64,000 nucleotides of DNA. It comes from Burkholderia sp. WP9. GTDB lineage: Bacteria > Pseudomonadota > Gammaproteobacteria > Burkholderiales > Burkholderiaceae. This document shows, one piece after another, positions 43,686 to 52,717 of the stretch; position 1 is the first letter of the stretch, and each line of letters begins with the position of its first letter. The position numbers were made by a program, and so were the translations under genes. The stretch spans positions 4,030,001 through 4,094,000 of the forward strand of contig NZ_FNTG01000001.1 in NCBI RefSeq assembly GCF_900104795.1, read 5' to 3'. The notes beneath the pieces were generated by a model. It ran no database searches and was not told the origin of the DNA. It saw only the letters and a program-made list of their open reading frames with translations.

Positions 43686-45352
43686 AAAAGCAGCGCCTCG
43701 AACTAACATGGATTGGCAAGGATAATCGGCAGCATCTCGAGCCGCGCATTCTTCTTGAAGATCCGACTAAGTCATATCACGCCAATGGTCGGGTCGCCGA
43801 GAGCGATTTATTCGATAATCGGTTGATTTTCGGTGACAATCTACTAGCCCTAAAGGCTCTCGAATCAGAGTTTGCGGGTAAATTAAAATGTGTATTCATC
43901 GATCCGCCTTACAACACGGGCAGTGCATTTGCACACTACGATGATGGCATCGAGCATTCTCTTTGGTTGTCACTCATGCGCGACCGGCTTGAAGCCATTT
44001 TTCGGCTACTGTCTGAGGATGGTTCGCTGTGGATCACAATCGACGATAACGAAGCACATTACCTGAAAGTATTGTGCGATGAGGTTTTTGGTAGGGCCAA
44101 CTTCGTTTCCAATCTCGCCTGGCACAAAAGAATTTCGCCCGCGAACGATGCGAAATATTTTAGCGGCGATTTCGACCATATTTTGGTCTACGCGAAGAAC
44201 AAAGAAATTTGGCGACCCAATCGCCTCGCCAAGAACGACGCACAGCTGGCAAATTACAGGAACCCGGATAACGATCCGCGTGGCGTATGGAACTCGTCCG
44301 CTTACACCTGCGCAAAATCGGCCGAAGAAAGACCCAACTTGTATTACGCAATTAAGCAGCCCCACACGGGTAAAGACATATGGCCAAGCCGTACTAGAGT
44401 CTGGGCTTTTAACGAAGAAAGCCATTTAAAAAACGTTGCTGCAGGTCTCGTTTATTGGGGTAAAGACGGACAGGGCACGATGCCGCGCATCAAGAAGTTC
44501 CTAACTCAAACCAAACCCGTAGTACCTCGGAGTATCTGGGGATACGAAGAAGCAGGTCATAATCAAGAGTCGAAACTTGAAGTGGAAAAATTATTTCCGG
44601 GGAACCCGTTTTCGACACCGAAGCCAGAAAAGCTTATCAAGCGAGTCATCGAAATTGCAACAAACCCTGGCGATATTGTCCTTGACTCATTCGCGGGGTC
44701 CGGTACGACGGGCGCTGTCGCGCACAAAATGGGTCGCCGCTGGATTATGGTTGAATTAGGAGAGCATTGTCAGACCCATATCATTCCCAGGCTAACGAAA
44801 GTAATCGATGGCGATGACGATGGTGGCATAACGGAATCCGTCGACTGGAAAGGGGGCGGCGGTTTCAGGTATTTTAGACTCGCTCCTTCGCTGCTCGAAA
44901 AAGACAAATGGGGCAACTGGGTCATCCAGTCCGACTACAACCCGGCCATGCTCGCAGAGGCAGTCTGCAAGCTCATGGGCTTTACCTATGCGCCGAGCGA
45001 GCAGTTCTACTGGATGCATGGCTATTCGTCCGAGCGGGACTTCATCTATGTGACCACACAGAGCCTGACGCGCGACCAATTGCGCGCCATCTCCGAAGAA
45101 GTCGGCGACGACCGTAGCCTGCTGGTCTGCTGCAAGGCATTCAATGCAAAGCCCGATGCATTCTTGAATTTGACCATCAAGAAAATCCCGCTCGCGGTTC
45201 TGCGCAAGTGTGAATGGGACAGGGATGATTACAGCCTGACCGTCCAGAATCTGCCGGAAGCAAAGGCAGAGCCGATCGAGGCACAATCTGCACCTTCGCC
45301 GAAGCGACGGGCCGTGAAACCCCAGGCAGACCTGTTTGCGGAAAAGGAATAA
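43682..45352 (+). CDS. Type III-like (Mod) adenine-N6 DNA methyltransferase
   Basis: A 556-residue DNA methyltransferase that uses S-adenosylmethionine. The catalytic motif DPPYNTG (74-80) comes before the SAM-binding FAGSGTTGAV (about 337-346), the beta-class order of type III Mod subunits; DPPY favours N6-adenine. The region between, with WxxDKNGxxx-like variation, is the place of the target recognition domain. By hand count, sampled lines in the first two thirds have about 40-47% G+C, against 52% or more in the rest and higher in both neighbours, so this part may have come by recombination. Starts inside the SNF2 stop, ends 8 bases before the Res gene. Confidence 0.93.
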   Translation: MKKQRLELTWIGKDNRQHLEPRILLEDPTKSYHANGRVAESDLFDNRLIFGDNLLALKALESEFAGKLKCVFIDPPYNTGSAFAHYDDGIEHSLWLSLMRDRLEAIFRLLSEDGSLWITIDDNEAHYLKVLCDEVFGRANFVSNLAWHKRISPANDAKYFSGDFDHILVYAKNKEIWRPNRLAKNDAQLANYRNPDNDPRGVWNSSAYTCAKSAEERPNLYYAIKQPHTGKDIWPSRTRVWAFNEESHLKNVAAGLVYWGKDGQGTMPRIKKFLTQTKPVVPRSIWGYEEAGHNQESKLEVEKLFPGNPFSTPKPEKLIKRVIEIATNPGDIVLDSFAGSGTTGAVAHKMGRRWIMVELGEHCQTHIIPRLTKVIDGDDDGGITESVDWKGGGGFRYFRLAPSLLEKDKWGNWVIQSDYNPAMLAEAVCKLMGFTYAPSEQFYWMHGYSSERDFIYVTTQSLTRDQLRAISEEVGDDRSLLVCCKAFNAKPDAFLNLTIKKIPLAVLRKCEWDRDDYSLTVQNLPEAKAEPIEAQSAPSPKRRAVKPQADLFAEKE

Positions 45353-45360
45353 TTACAAGA

Positions 45361-48084
45361 ATGAATCGCGAGCTCCATAGCATCACCCAACGACTGTCCC
45401 TCCGCAAGCCGCAAGCGGATTCCCTCGAAATCCTGGCCGAGGTGCTCGAACGCATTTCACTCGGAAAGGACATAGCCGACGGCCAGGCTCTTGCGGGCAT
45501 CCGTGAGAGATGGCCGTCTTTCCAGGATTTCGAGCGCGACTTCCCTTCGCTCTGTTTCGCCCTTGCGACCGGCGTCGGCAAGACCCGCCTGATGGGGGCC
45601 TTTGTCTCCTATCTTTACCTCACGGGGCAAAGTCGCCATTTCTTCGTGCTGGCGCCGAACACGACGATCTACAACAAGCTGATCAACGATTTCACGCCTG
45701 GACATCCGAAATACGTCTTCAAGGGGATCGCCGAGTTCGCGACCAATCCGCCGCTCATCATCACTGGCGACAACTATGAAAGCGGTCGCGGTGTCCGGCA
45801 TGCCGATGGGCGTGCCTCCGATCTGTTCGGAAGCGACGTTCACATCAACATCTTCAACATCGACAAGATCAACAAGGAAGAGGGACCTCGCGGTACGCCG
45901 CGGATGAAGAGGCTGCAGGAAACCATCGGCGAGAGCTACTACGACTATCTTTCCGGGCTCGACGACCTCGTTGTCGTGATGGATGAGGCCCACCGTTACC
46001 GCGCGAGCGCCGGAGCGAAGGCGATCGATGGCCTCAAGCCGATTCTCGGGCTCGAACTGACCGCAACCCCTAGAACAGTCGGTGCAAAATCGACGCCCTT
46101 CCAGAACGTCATTTATAGCTATGGCCTCGGAGAGGCGATGGCAGACGGTTTCGTGAAGGAACCGGCGGTCGCGACGCGCAAGGACTTCGATCCGGAATCG
46201 GTTTCCGAAGATCGCCTCGAGCAGATCAAGCTCGAGGACGCAGTCCACAACCACGACCACGTCGCCGTCGAACTCGACCGTTACCACCGTGTCACCGGGC
46301 GACCCAAGGTGCACCCGTTCATCCTCGTCGTCGCACAGGATACGGATCACGCACGTCGCATCCGCGCTTACGTAGAGTCCGAGGATTTCTTTCGGGGGCG
46401 CTTCAAGGACAAGGTCGCCGAGGTGCACTCCGCGCTGCGCGGAGAGGAAAGCGAAGAGGCGACGCAGCGGCTGGTGGCACTCGAGCAGGACGGTCGGACC
46501 GAGGTTGTCATTCACGTCAACAAGCTCAAAGAGGGCTGGGACGTGACTAACCTCTATACGATCGTGCCGCTCCGGGCATCGGCGTCGGACATCCTCACGG
46601 AGCAGACACTTGGCCGCGGCCTGCGTCTGCCTTATGGCGAGCGGGTCACACGGTACGACGAAGAGGATTTTGCCGCCGTCGACCGCCTGACCGTCATTGC
46701 GCATGACCGCTTCGACGAGATCATCCAGAAGGCGCGCGAGCCGGGCTCGATCGTCATGAAGCAGATTGAGATCGGCGATGGCTGCGATGTGTCGTCGGGC
46801 GGTGCAACGCTCGTCACGGCTCCCTCGATCGCAGAGATCATGATCACCGGCACGGGACCATCGCTGCCGGGGCTCGAGGCTCCTGCCACCAAGCCCGTGC
46901 TGACGCTCGAGACCCCGGAGGAAATACGAACCGCTGAAGTGACGCTCGAAGTCATCCGGCGCTTCGAGCGTAAGCTTGGCAGCGCCGATGAACTGCGTTC
47001 GACCGATGTTCAGCGCCTGATCGTCGTGGCGGTCCAGGAGATTGTTCGCCCTGTCCAGAGCACATTGGAGGGCATCGTCCCGGCCCCCCGGGTCGAAGAG
47101 ATCGTTTCGGCAGTCACGCAGACGGTCGCCGAGCGCACGTTGTCGATTCCCCAGATTCTCGTCTTGCCCAAACGCCAGGCGACGTTTCAGTTCGCCGACT
47201 TCGATCTCAAGGATCTCACGACGATCAATGTCCGTCCGATCGACGACGGACTTGTCATCCAGACCCTGCGGACCGAAGCGCGGACATACCTGGCGAAGAC
47301 TGTCGACGATCCGCGGGAAGACCGGCTGGAAGACTATCTGGTGCGGTTTCTCATCGAGCGAAACGAGATCGATTACGACGCTCACGCTGCCCTTCTCTAC
47401 AAGCTCTCAGGTCAGGTCGTCACCCGCGTCAGCTCGTATCTTGAAGATCCGGCGGACGTCGAGAACGTCCTGCTGCGCAATGGTCGGCAACTGGCCGAGT
47501 TCGTGTTTGCGCAGATGATGCAGAATTACCACGAAACTCCGCTCGGCGAGGACGACTACGAGGTTCGCGTCACAAGAGGTTTCACGCTGCTGCAACCGCA
47601 ACCGTTCAACATCGTTCCGGGACAGAAGGTTAGGGACTTCCGGCAGATCGTTACGCCAATGTCCGAAACCAAGCGCCAGGTCTTCGGCGGCTTCAAAAAT
47701 TGCTGCTATTCGCTGCAGAAATTCGACTCCGATCCGGAGCGCCGGTTTGCTGTTCTGATCGATGCCGACCCGACGGTCGAAAAGTGGTTGAAGCCAGGCC
47801 GTGCCCAGTTCCAGATCGAATATCGCTCGGGCGACAACTACGAGCCCGATTTCGTGATCGAGACGGACACCCGCATGGTGATCTGCGAGGTGAAGAGCAA
47901 GGATGAGCTGTCGGACCCTGTCGTCCAGGCCAAGGCGAAAGCTGCGACCAAATGGTGCCAAGCGGCGACACGGCACGCGGTGGAGTGCGGTACAAAGCCC
48001 TGGTCATACGTCCTGTTGGGCGATGACCAGATTATGGGTAGCGCGACCCTCACGGGGGTGATATCCAAATTCGCACACGGATAA
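45361..48084 (+). CDS. Type III-like restriction subunit (Res): DEAD/DEAH helicase with nuclease
   Basis: A 907-residue protein. N-terminal SF2 helicase: Walker A CFALATGVGKT (65-75), DEAH near 208-211 (VVVMDEAHRY), LTATPRTVG, and the C-terminal RecA half with EGWDVTNLYTI and QTLGRGLRLPYG. A C-terminal PD-(D/E)XK nuclease follows (about 825-850): YEPDFVIET then ICEVKSKDE. This is the Res layout of type III restriction enzymes, which translocate or slide after ATP hydrolysis and cut DNA. High G+C. The ATG lies 8 bases after the mod stop. Confidence 0.93.
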   Translation: MNRELHSITQRLSLRKPQADSLEILAEVLERISLGKDIADGQALAGIRERWPSFQDFERDFPSLCFALATGVGKTRLMGAFVSYLYLTGQSRHFFVLAPNTTIYNKLINDFTPGHPKYVFKGIAEFATNPPLIITGDNYESGRGVRHADGRASDLFGSDVHINIFNIDKINKEEGPRGTPRMKRLQETIGESYYDYLSGLDDLVVVMDEAHRYRASAGAKAIDGLKPILGLELTATPRTVGAKSTPFQNVIYSYGLGEAMADGFVKEPAVATRKDFDPESVSEDRLEQIKLEDAVHNHDHVAVELDRYHRVTGRPKVHPFILVVAQDTDHARRIRAYVESEDFFRGRFKDKVAEVHSALRGEESEEATQRLVALEQDGRTEVVIHVNKLKEGWDVTNLYTIVPLRASASDILTEQTLGRGLRLPYGERVTRYDEEDFAAVDRLTVIAHDRFDEIIQKAREPGSIVMKQIEIGDGCDVSSGGATLVTAPSIAEIMITGTGPSLPGLEAPATKPVLTLETPEEIRTAEVTLEVIRRFERKLGSADELRSTDVQRLIVVAVQEIVRPVQSTLEGIVPAPRVEEIVSAVTQTVAERTLSIPQILVLPKRQATFQFADFDLKDLTTINVRPIDDGLVIQTLRTEARTYLAKTVDDPREDRLEDYLVRFLIERNEIDYDAHAALLYKLSGQVVTRVSSYLEDPADVENVLLRNGRQLAEFVFAQMMQNYHETPLGEDDYEVRVTRGFTLLQPQPFNIVPGQKVRDFRQIVTPMSETKRQVFGGFKNCCYSLQKFDSDPERRFAVLIDADPTVEKWLKPGRAQFQIEYRSGDNYEPDFVIETDTRMVICEVKSKDELSDPVVQAKAKAATKWCQAATRHAVECGTKPWSYVLLGDDQIMGSATLTGVISKFAHG

Positions 48085-48103
48085 TAAAAACCTGAGAGGC
48101 ATC

Positions 48104-48373
48104 ATGGCGCTCGATACCCACTACGAATACGTCATCGTTGAGAGTTTCGTGCCGGTCGAAACAACCGGCCTCCATGGTGCAATTCATATCCGGCCTGCCG
48201 CAGATCAAAAATATCCGCAGACAATCCATGTTGAGTGTTCGAAGAAGTTGTCGCGGGATTATCCGGTGGGAACAAGGTTCAAGATCCGCGCCAAGCTGAC
48301 TGACCGGGAGGGTGGCGGTCAATATCTGTATAGCTCCTATCGTTGGCCGGTCGAAGTGCTGCCCGGGCGTTAG
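48104..48373 (+). CDS. Small beta-rich protein ending the restriction-like operon
   Basis: An 89-residue protein 19 bases after the Res stop, with GAGAGG before the ATG. It has alternating hydrophobic strands (YEYVIVESFVP, GAIHIRPA, QTIHVECSKKL, RFKIRAKLTD, YLYSSYRWPVEVL), which suggests a small beta-barrel of SH3 or OB type. No Cys cluster, signal or catalytic motif. Family not recognised. Its tight place in the operon argues for a role with the three large proteins, perhaps nucleic-acid binding or inhibition. Confidence 0.75.
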   Translation: MALDTHYEYVIVESFVPVETTGLHGAIHIRPAADQKYPQTIHVECSKKLSRDYPVGTRFKIRAKLTDREGGGQYLYSSYRWPVEVLPGR

Positions 48374-48800
48374 TCACGGGCGCTTTACACTCAGCGCATG
48401 ACATGGCTACAGGCAGCAACTGGTCGATCAGCGCCGCTCATTTCTAAGCGCTAGCGCACAAAAAAACCCTTTAATGAACGGCACCACGTAACGGTCGAGC
48501 ATTAGGGCAATACTGCATGTAGGGGAGCCGCGACGGGCCGCAGCATTGGGCCGTTCCCGATCATTTGCCTACTGCAAGGCCTCAGTACGGTTGCGAGCTC
48601 GTCCTTGTTAGCGAATTGCCCCGACGTCTTGACGCGGTCCTGGGGAGCCGAACGCCAGCCCAATGTTTTGGTGTTCTGTCCAGTCATGTCCAATGCAGTC
48701 CATAGTAGTCCGACATCAGGTAAAATCCTATTCATTGGCGTTTGGTCCAATGGTCTGGCGTAAGAAGAAGTGGCTTCGAACCAAAGTTTCAGTGGGATTT
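48374..48800. other. Gap at the right end of the island
   Basis: No gene supported. It lies between the restriction-like operon and the right-end integrase sites. A run of six A and an imperfect AGCGCTAGCGC palindrome lie near 48,447-48,465. Confidence 0.4.
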
Positions 48801-48819
48801 GGGGGCACTTTTGGGGGCA
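48801..48819. repeat. Putative integrase arm-type site, right end
   Basis: GGGGGCACTTTTGGGGGCA: two copies of GGGGGCA around a short AT spacer. It matches the complement of 11,745-11,766 at the left end (GGGGGCACTTTTCCCGGGGGCA). Lies about 60 bases inside attR. Confidence 0.5.
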
Positions 48820-48880
48820 TGGAGATTTGTTGTGCGCTCGCTCGGCCTTGACTGGCAATGGATTTAAGGATTTGTTTTAT

Positions 48881-48896
48881 TCCTGCAGCCGCACCA
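48881..48896 (+). repeat. attR core (repeat of tRNA-Thr 3' end)
   Basis: TCCTGCAGCCGCACCA, the 3' end of the tRNA-Thr with one G missing. It marks the right border of the island; the original terminator of the tRNA gene probably follows it. Confidence 0.78.
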
Positions 48897-48904
48897 GTTG
48901 TACT

Positions 48905-48941
48905 AAACGGGGTTTCTGTTCATTCAGAAACCCCGTTTTTC
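48905..48941 (+). terminator. Intrinsic terminator behind attR
   Basis: A perfect 14-bp stem (AAACGGGGTTTCTG / CAGAAACCCCGTTT), 6-base loop and T-run. Its position just behind the repeated tRNA end suggests it was the tRNA-Thr terminator before the island arrived. Confidence 0.9.
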
Positions 48942-49595
48942 ATTTATGCGTGCACACGCTGCGTGATTAAAGAATCACCGCGTTTGAAATGCGTGTTGTC
49001 TTGAATAAGCAGATTAATGAGAGACGAGTTGCGGACGCGAATTAGCGCCCGCAATCGTAGCTTTATTCTGATGAGCTGGCGCCGTGGAGGGTATTGCCCG
49101 GCGCCGCTGTGGGTCTCTCAGGTTCTTCTTGGAATAGTTGCGTTCCACTAATTGGGAAAACTATACCGGTCACATTCCTTTCTGTCCATTAACCGGCTGT
49201 AAACCCCTACAAAGAATTGCGTCTCGGGATAGACGAGTTGCCTACTTGTATAAAGATTTTGCCTATTCAATCGAATAAATCGCGGAGTCGCGTAGGACTG
49301 AGCCGATCCTCGTCGATAAAGTGCGCAGAGAGAGGCGGTTCCGTGACGCAACGGTGAGGCTCAATATCGGTCCAAAAATGCCATATCTCTTTCACCTTGT
49401 CGATGGTGGACTTTTTAGTCCACATCGGCGCGTTTCTCCAGGGGTTTGCCGGCGAATACCGCACCGCGAACCCGAACCACCGAGGTACTATTCGGGCGTC
49501 AGTCGGCCACGCTATCAAGTAACTCCGGCGGGCAACGCCCCCGATGACGCGGTTTCTCAGCGCGTCGCTCCCGCAACACCGATCCCACCTTTACC
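48942..49595. other. 650-bp gap at the return to core chromosome
   Basis: A modest hairpin (GCGGACGCGAATTAGCGCCCGC near 49,031) and no gene I can support. A minus-strand frame at 49,267-49,518 has protein-like stretches (KEIWHFWTDIEPH) but no ribosome site and no family, so it is left out. Confidence 0.35.
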
Positions 49596-50720
49596 ATGAC
49601 CAGCCCAGCAACCATCACCTGGCCCGAAGCCGACGGCCCCCGCGCCGCGCGTTGGCGCTCCGAAGCGGCGGTGCCGCCGCCCAAGCGCGTCATTGTCGCG
49701 GACGACCGCACCACCGCCGATTCCGCTTACCGTCTCGCTTGCGAAGGAACGGCGCTGCTGTGGAACGGCGACTTCCAGAACGCTCGCCAACTGCTGCAAG
49801 CGGTCACGCGCCGGCTCGAGCGCAAGCCTCGCAAGCAGGGCGAAACGCCGCTCGACGCGTTCAACCTGCACAGGCAGGCACAGTCGCAACGCGCGCGCAC
49901 GCTCGGCATGATCCTGATTCCGCTCGACGCCGCATACGGCATTCCGCTGCGTCGCGCGCCCGATGTCCAGCAGGCCTGCATCGAAACGTATGGACCGGCC
50001 ACCGGCGAGGCGTCCGTCGTATCGCTGCGCGAGTTGCTCGGCATGATCGGTGCGCACGAATGGCGCAAGAAGGGCGTCGAGATTGCCGCACTGGGCGAGC
50101 GGATCCATCCGCACTACGGGGTGTTTTCACCGGTGCGCGGCGAGTATGTGGATCTCGTCGCGCGCACGCCGCTGCCTTCGCTGAACAAGGCGTTCGATAT
50201 CGGCACGGGCACGGGCGTATTGTCCGCGCTGCTCGCCAAACGCGGCGTGAAGAAAATCATCGCCACCGATCAGGATCCCCGAGCGCTCGCTTGCGCGCGT
50301 GAGAACCTGACGCGTCTCGGCTACGACCAGCAGGTCGAGGTCGTGCAAGCGGATCTGTTTCCGGAAGGCCGTGCCCCACTCGTGGTGTGCAACCCGCCGT
50401 GGCTGCCGGCAAGGCCCGCTTCTCCGATCGAATATGCGATCTACGATCCGGAAAGCCGTATGCTGCTCGGTTTCCTGAATGGGCTCGCGGAGCATGTGTC
50501 GCCGGGCGGGGAAGGCTGGCTGATCATGTCGGACTTCGCGGAGCATCTCGGCTTGCGCACGCGCGACTGGCTGCTCGCCGCCATCGACAAGGCCGGATTG
50601 ACGGTGATCGGGCGCGAGGACATTCGTCCGCGGCACCCCAAGTCGACCGATGAAACCGACGCGCTGCACACCGCGCGCATCGCTGAAGTCACTTCGCTGT
50701 GGCGTCTCAAGCCGCGATAA
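49596..50720 (+). CDS. Class I SAM-dependent methyltransferase (RlmG/PrmC-like)
   Basis: A 374-residue methyltransferase. The C-terminal Rossmann domain has the SAM motif AFDIGTGTGVLSAL (about 196-209) and the catalytic NPPW in VVCNPPWLPA (about 266-275), as in N-methyltransferases acting on RNA bases or Gln side chains (PrmC, RlmG, TrmN6). The N-terminal 180 residues are a helical domain that may bind the substrate. First core gene after the island. Substrate cannot be told from the sequence. Confidence 0.88.
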   Translation: MTSPATITWPEADGPRAARWRSEAAVPPPKRVIVADDRTTADSAYRLACEGTALLWNGDFQNARQLLQAVTRRLERKPRKQGETPLDAFNLHRQAQSQRARTLGMILIPLDAAYGIPLRRAPDVQQACIETYGPATGEASVVSLRELLGMIGAHEWRKKGVEIAALGERIHPHYGVFSPVRGEYVDLVARTPLPSLNKAFDIGTGTGVLSALLAKRGVKKIIATDQDPRALACARENLTRLGYDQQVEVVQADLFPEGRAPLVVCNPPWLPARPASPIEYAIYDPESRMLLGFLNGLAEHVSPGGEGWLIMSDFAEHLGLRTRDWLLAAIDKAGLTVIGREDIRPRHPKSTDETDALHTARIAEVTSLWRLKPR

Positions 50721-50756
50721 GCGGCGCAATGCGCTGCCACGCAGCAAGGCGGCGCG

Positions 50757-52040
50757 TCACGTCGATGCGCCGCTCGCCTTGAGTTTGCCGAGGTATGCCG
50801 CCGCGCCACGCCCTGCCGCGAGGCCGCTGGCAAAGCAGGCAGTGAGGAGATAGCCGCCCGTGGGCGCTTCCCAGTCGAGCATTTCGCCTGCGCAGAATGC
50901 GCCCGGCAGGCGTTCAATCATCAGGTGCTCGTCGAGCGCCTCGAAGGGAATGCCGCCGGCGGTGCTGATTGCCTCCGCGATCGGCCTTGCACGGGTGAGG
51001 CGCACCGGCAGCGCCTTGATGGCGTGCGCAAGGCCGTTCGCGTCGGCGAAGGCCTCTTTCGACAAAATCTCATGCAACAGAGCCAGTTTGACTCCGCCGA
51101 TCCCGATCCGGCCGTGCAGGTGACTCGACATCGAGCGTGAGCCGCGCGGTCGCGTGACTTCGGCGACGACTCGCTCCAAAGGCAAGCCCGGCGCCAGGTC
51201 CAGCGTGATTGTCGCGGAACCGTCGGCGAGAATTCGGTCGCGGATCACCGCCGACAAGGCATAAATCAGGCTCCCTTCGAGGCCGGTTTCGGTCAGAAGT
51301 ATTTCACCTTGTCGATTGTGGACTTTATTGTCTACGCTCGTCAGTGCGATGGCTACCGGCTTCACCGGTTGGCCTGCAAAACGCTCGCGCAGGTAGGGGC
51401 TCCAGTCGGCGTCGAAGCCGCAATTCGCCGGCAGCAAGGGCGTCACCGGTACCTCGCGCGAGGCCATCAACGGTACCCAGGCGGCGTCCGAACCCAGACG
51501 CGGCCAGCTTGCGCCGCCAAGCGCGAACACTACGGCGTCGACGGTTACAGTTTGCTCACCGTTGGGCGTGGCAAATCGAAGTGTATGCGTGGCAGCGTCC
51601 GCGCCCGCTTCGGTGTCCCAGCCGGTCCACTTGTGGCGCATGTGAAAGCCCACGCCCGCTTCGCGCAATCGATGCAGCCACGCACGCAGCATGGGTGCGG
51701 CTTTCATGTCGGCCGGAAAAACGCGGCCCGAACTGCCGACGAAGGTTTCCACGCCCAGCCCGTGCAACCACACACGCAAGGCGTCGGGATCGAAGGCGTT
51801 CACGAGCGATGCGAGTTGCTCGCGGCGGGCCCCGTAGCGCCCGAGGAACGGCTCGAGCGGTTCCGAATGGGTGATATTCATGCCGCCCTTGCCCGCCATC
51901 AGGAATTTGCGGCCGACCGACGGCATGGCGTCGTAGACGTCGACCCGCACGCCTGGCCGGGCGAGCGCCTCGGCGGCCATCAAGCCGGCGGGGCCGCCGC
52001 CAATCACGGCGACGCGGGCGGAATCGAATGAGGATGACAT
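50757..52040 (-). CDS. BaiN/HI0933-like FAD flavoprotein
   Basis: A 427-residue NAD(P)/FAD-dependent oxidoreductase of the HI0933/BaiN group (TIGR03862 type). Dinucleotide-binding GGGPAGLMAAEALA at residues 13-26, GRKFLMAGKGGMNITHSE (the family signature) at about 44-60, and a closing FAD motif CAGEMLDWEAPTGGYLL near 385. Cytoplasmic. Reaction unknown in this clade. Convergent with the methyltransferase gene. Confidence 0.9.
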   Translation of the reverse strand: MSSSFDSARVAVIGGGPAGLMAAEALARPGVRVDVYDAMPSVGRKFLMAGKGGMNITHSEPLEPFLGRYGARREQLASLVNAFDPDALRVWLHGLGVETFVGSSGRVFPADMKAAPMLRAWLHRLREAGVGFHMRHKWTGWDTEAGADAATHTLRFATPNGEQTVTVDAVVFALGGASWPRLGSDAAWVPLMASREVPVTPLLPANCGFDADWSPYLRERFAGQPVKPVAIALTSVDNKVHNRQGEILLTETGLEGSLIYALSAVIRDRILADGSATITLDLAPGLPLERVVAEVTRPRGSRSMSSHLHGRIGIGGVKLALLHEILSKEAFADANGLAHAIKALPVRLTRARPIAEAISTAGGIPFEALDEHLMIERLPGAFCAGEMLDWEAPTGGYLLTACFASGLAAGRGAAAYLGKLKASGAST

Positions 52041-52418
52041 GCGGACCTGCGGATGAGCGGAAGAGGCGGCGCGCCGGCCGGACCAGATGAGCGGGCGGTG
52101 CGAAGGGCGCTATTTTTACACCGCGGCCGGCGCAGGGCAAACGCGAGGGCGGGCACGTGGGCTGAAAAAGGCTCGGTTCAGGCGGTCCCGCGTTCGGCTG
52201 GATTGCGTCTGCGGCTTCGTTGTCGGCTGGCGCGACCTATAATTTTCAGACACCTTCCATCGGACGCCGTGCGCGTCTTTCCCGCGTCAAACCCAGCTCC
52301 CCGTCTTCTTGCCATTCGACGCGCCTCCGCTGTCTGTGACGCCGCGTCACGGAAGGCTCTGTGCTTCGCGCGTCTGCTGCCTGCGTGGATATCTGAACGT
52401 CTGACCAAGGAGACTGCC
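52041..52418. promoter_or_regulatory. Divergent upstream region, flavoprotein / DUF1059
   Basis: 378 bases without a supported gene. A TATAAT-like hexamer occurs at about 52,238-52,243 and may be the -10 box for the DUF1059 gene, but no good -35 partner is seen. Confidence 0.35.
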
Positions 52419-52628
52419 ATGTCCCGCAAATACATTGATTGTCGCGAATTCCCGAGCGAAATGAACTGCACGGTTGCCCTATCTGCCGACACCGAGAGCG
52501 AATTGCTCGACGCCGCAGTCCAGCATGCGGTCTCTGTGCACAAACACACGGATTCGCCGGAGTTGCGGTCGCAACTCAAGACCCTCTTTCACGACGGCAC
52601 GCCACCGGTTGAGGCTCCGCGCGCGTGA
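52419..52628 (+). CDS. DUF1059 small protein
   Basis: A 69-residue protein of the DUF1059 family: SRKYIDCREFPSEMNCT at the start and an Ala/Val/His-rich helix AAVQHAVSVHKH. AAGGAGA lies 8 bases before ATG 52419; the open frame upstream is non-coding. The two Cys and the His may bind metal. Function unknown. Confidence 0.85.
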   Translation: MSRKYIDCREFPSEMNCTVALSADTESELLDAAVQHAVSVHKHTDSPELRSQLKTLFHDGTPPVEAPRA

Positions 52629-52717
52629 GTTGCTGTCTTTCGGGAATGAGATAGGCCGTGCGACCTGCACGAGCGGCGTCTGGCCGCCCGTGCGGGTAGC
52701 GACGTATTGGGACTGTT

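Larger units (their letters stand above)
11594..48896. mobile_element. Mosaic genomic island integrated at tRNA-Thr
   Basis: About 37.3 kb bounded by the tRNA 3' end and its near-perfect repeat. It starts with a P4-type integrase gene and holds satellite-type replication genes, two IS elements, decayed transposases, ICE-type genes and a restriction-like operon. Core genes with ordinary Burkholderia order lie on both sides. No relaxase, type IV secretion or coupling protein was seen, so the island looks non-self-mobile or decayed. Base composition varies inside it, with an AT-rich stretch around 16.0-17.5 kb, which suggests parts of different origin. Confidence 0.85.

Noticed and set aside
45457..47385. 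642-codon minus-strand frame opposite the Res gene
   Set aside because: Long only because of high G+C; no start signal and no motif, while the + strand encodes a clear Res protein.
40851..48373. Complete DISARM or BREX system
   Set aside because: Only the SNF2 motor and a methyltransferase recall them; drmA/B/C, pglZ and brxC-like genes are absent.
49267..49518. 83-codon minus-strand frame before the core methyltransferase
   Set aside because: Some protein-like stretches, but no ribosome site, no family and unclear context.
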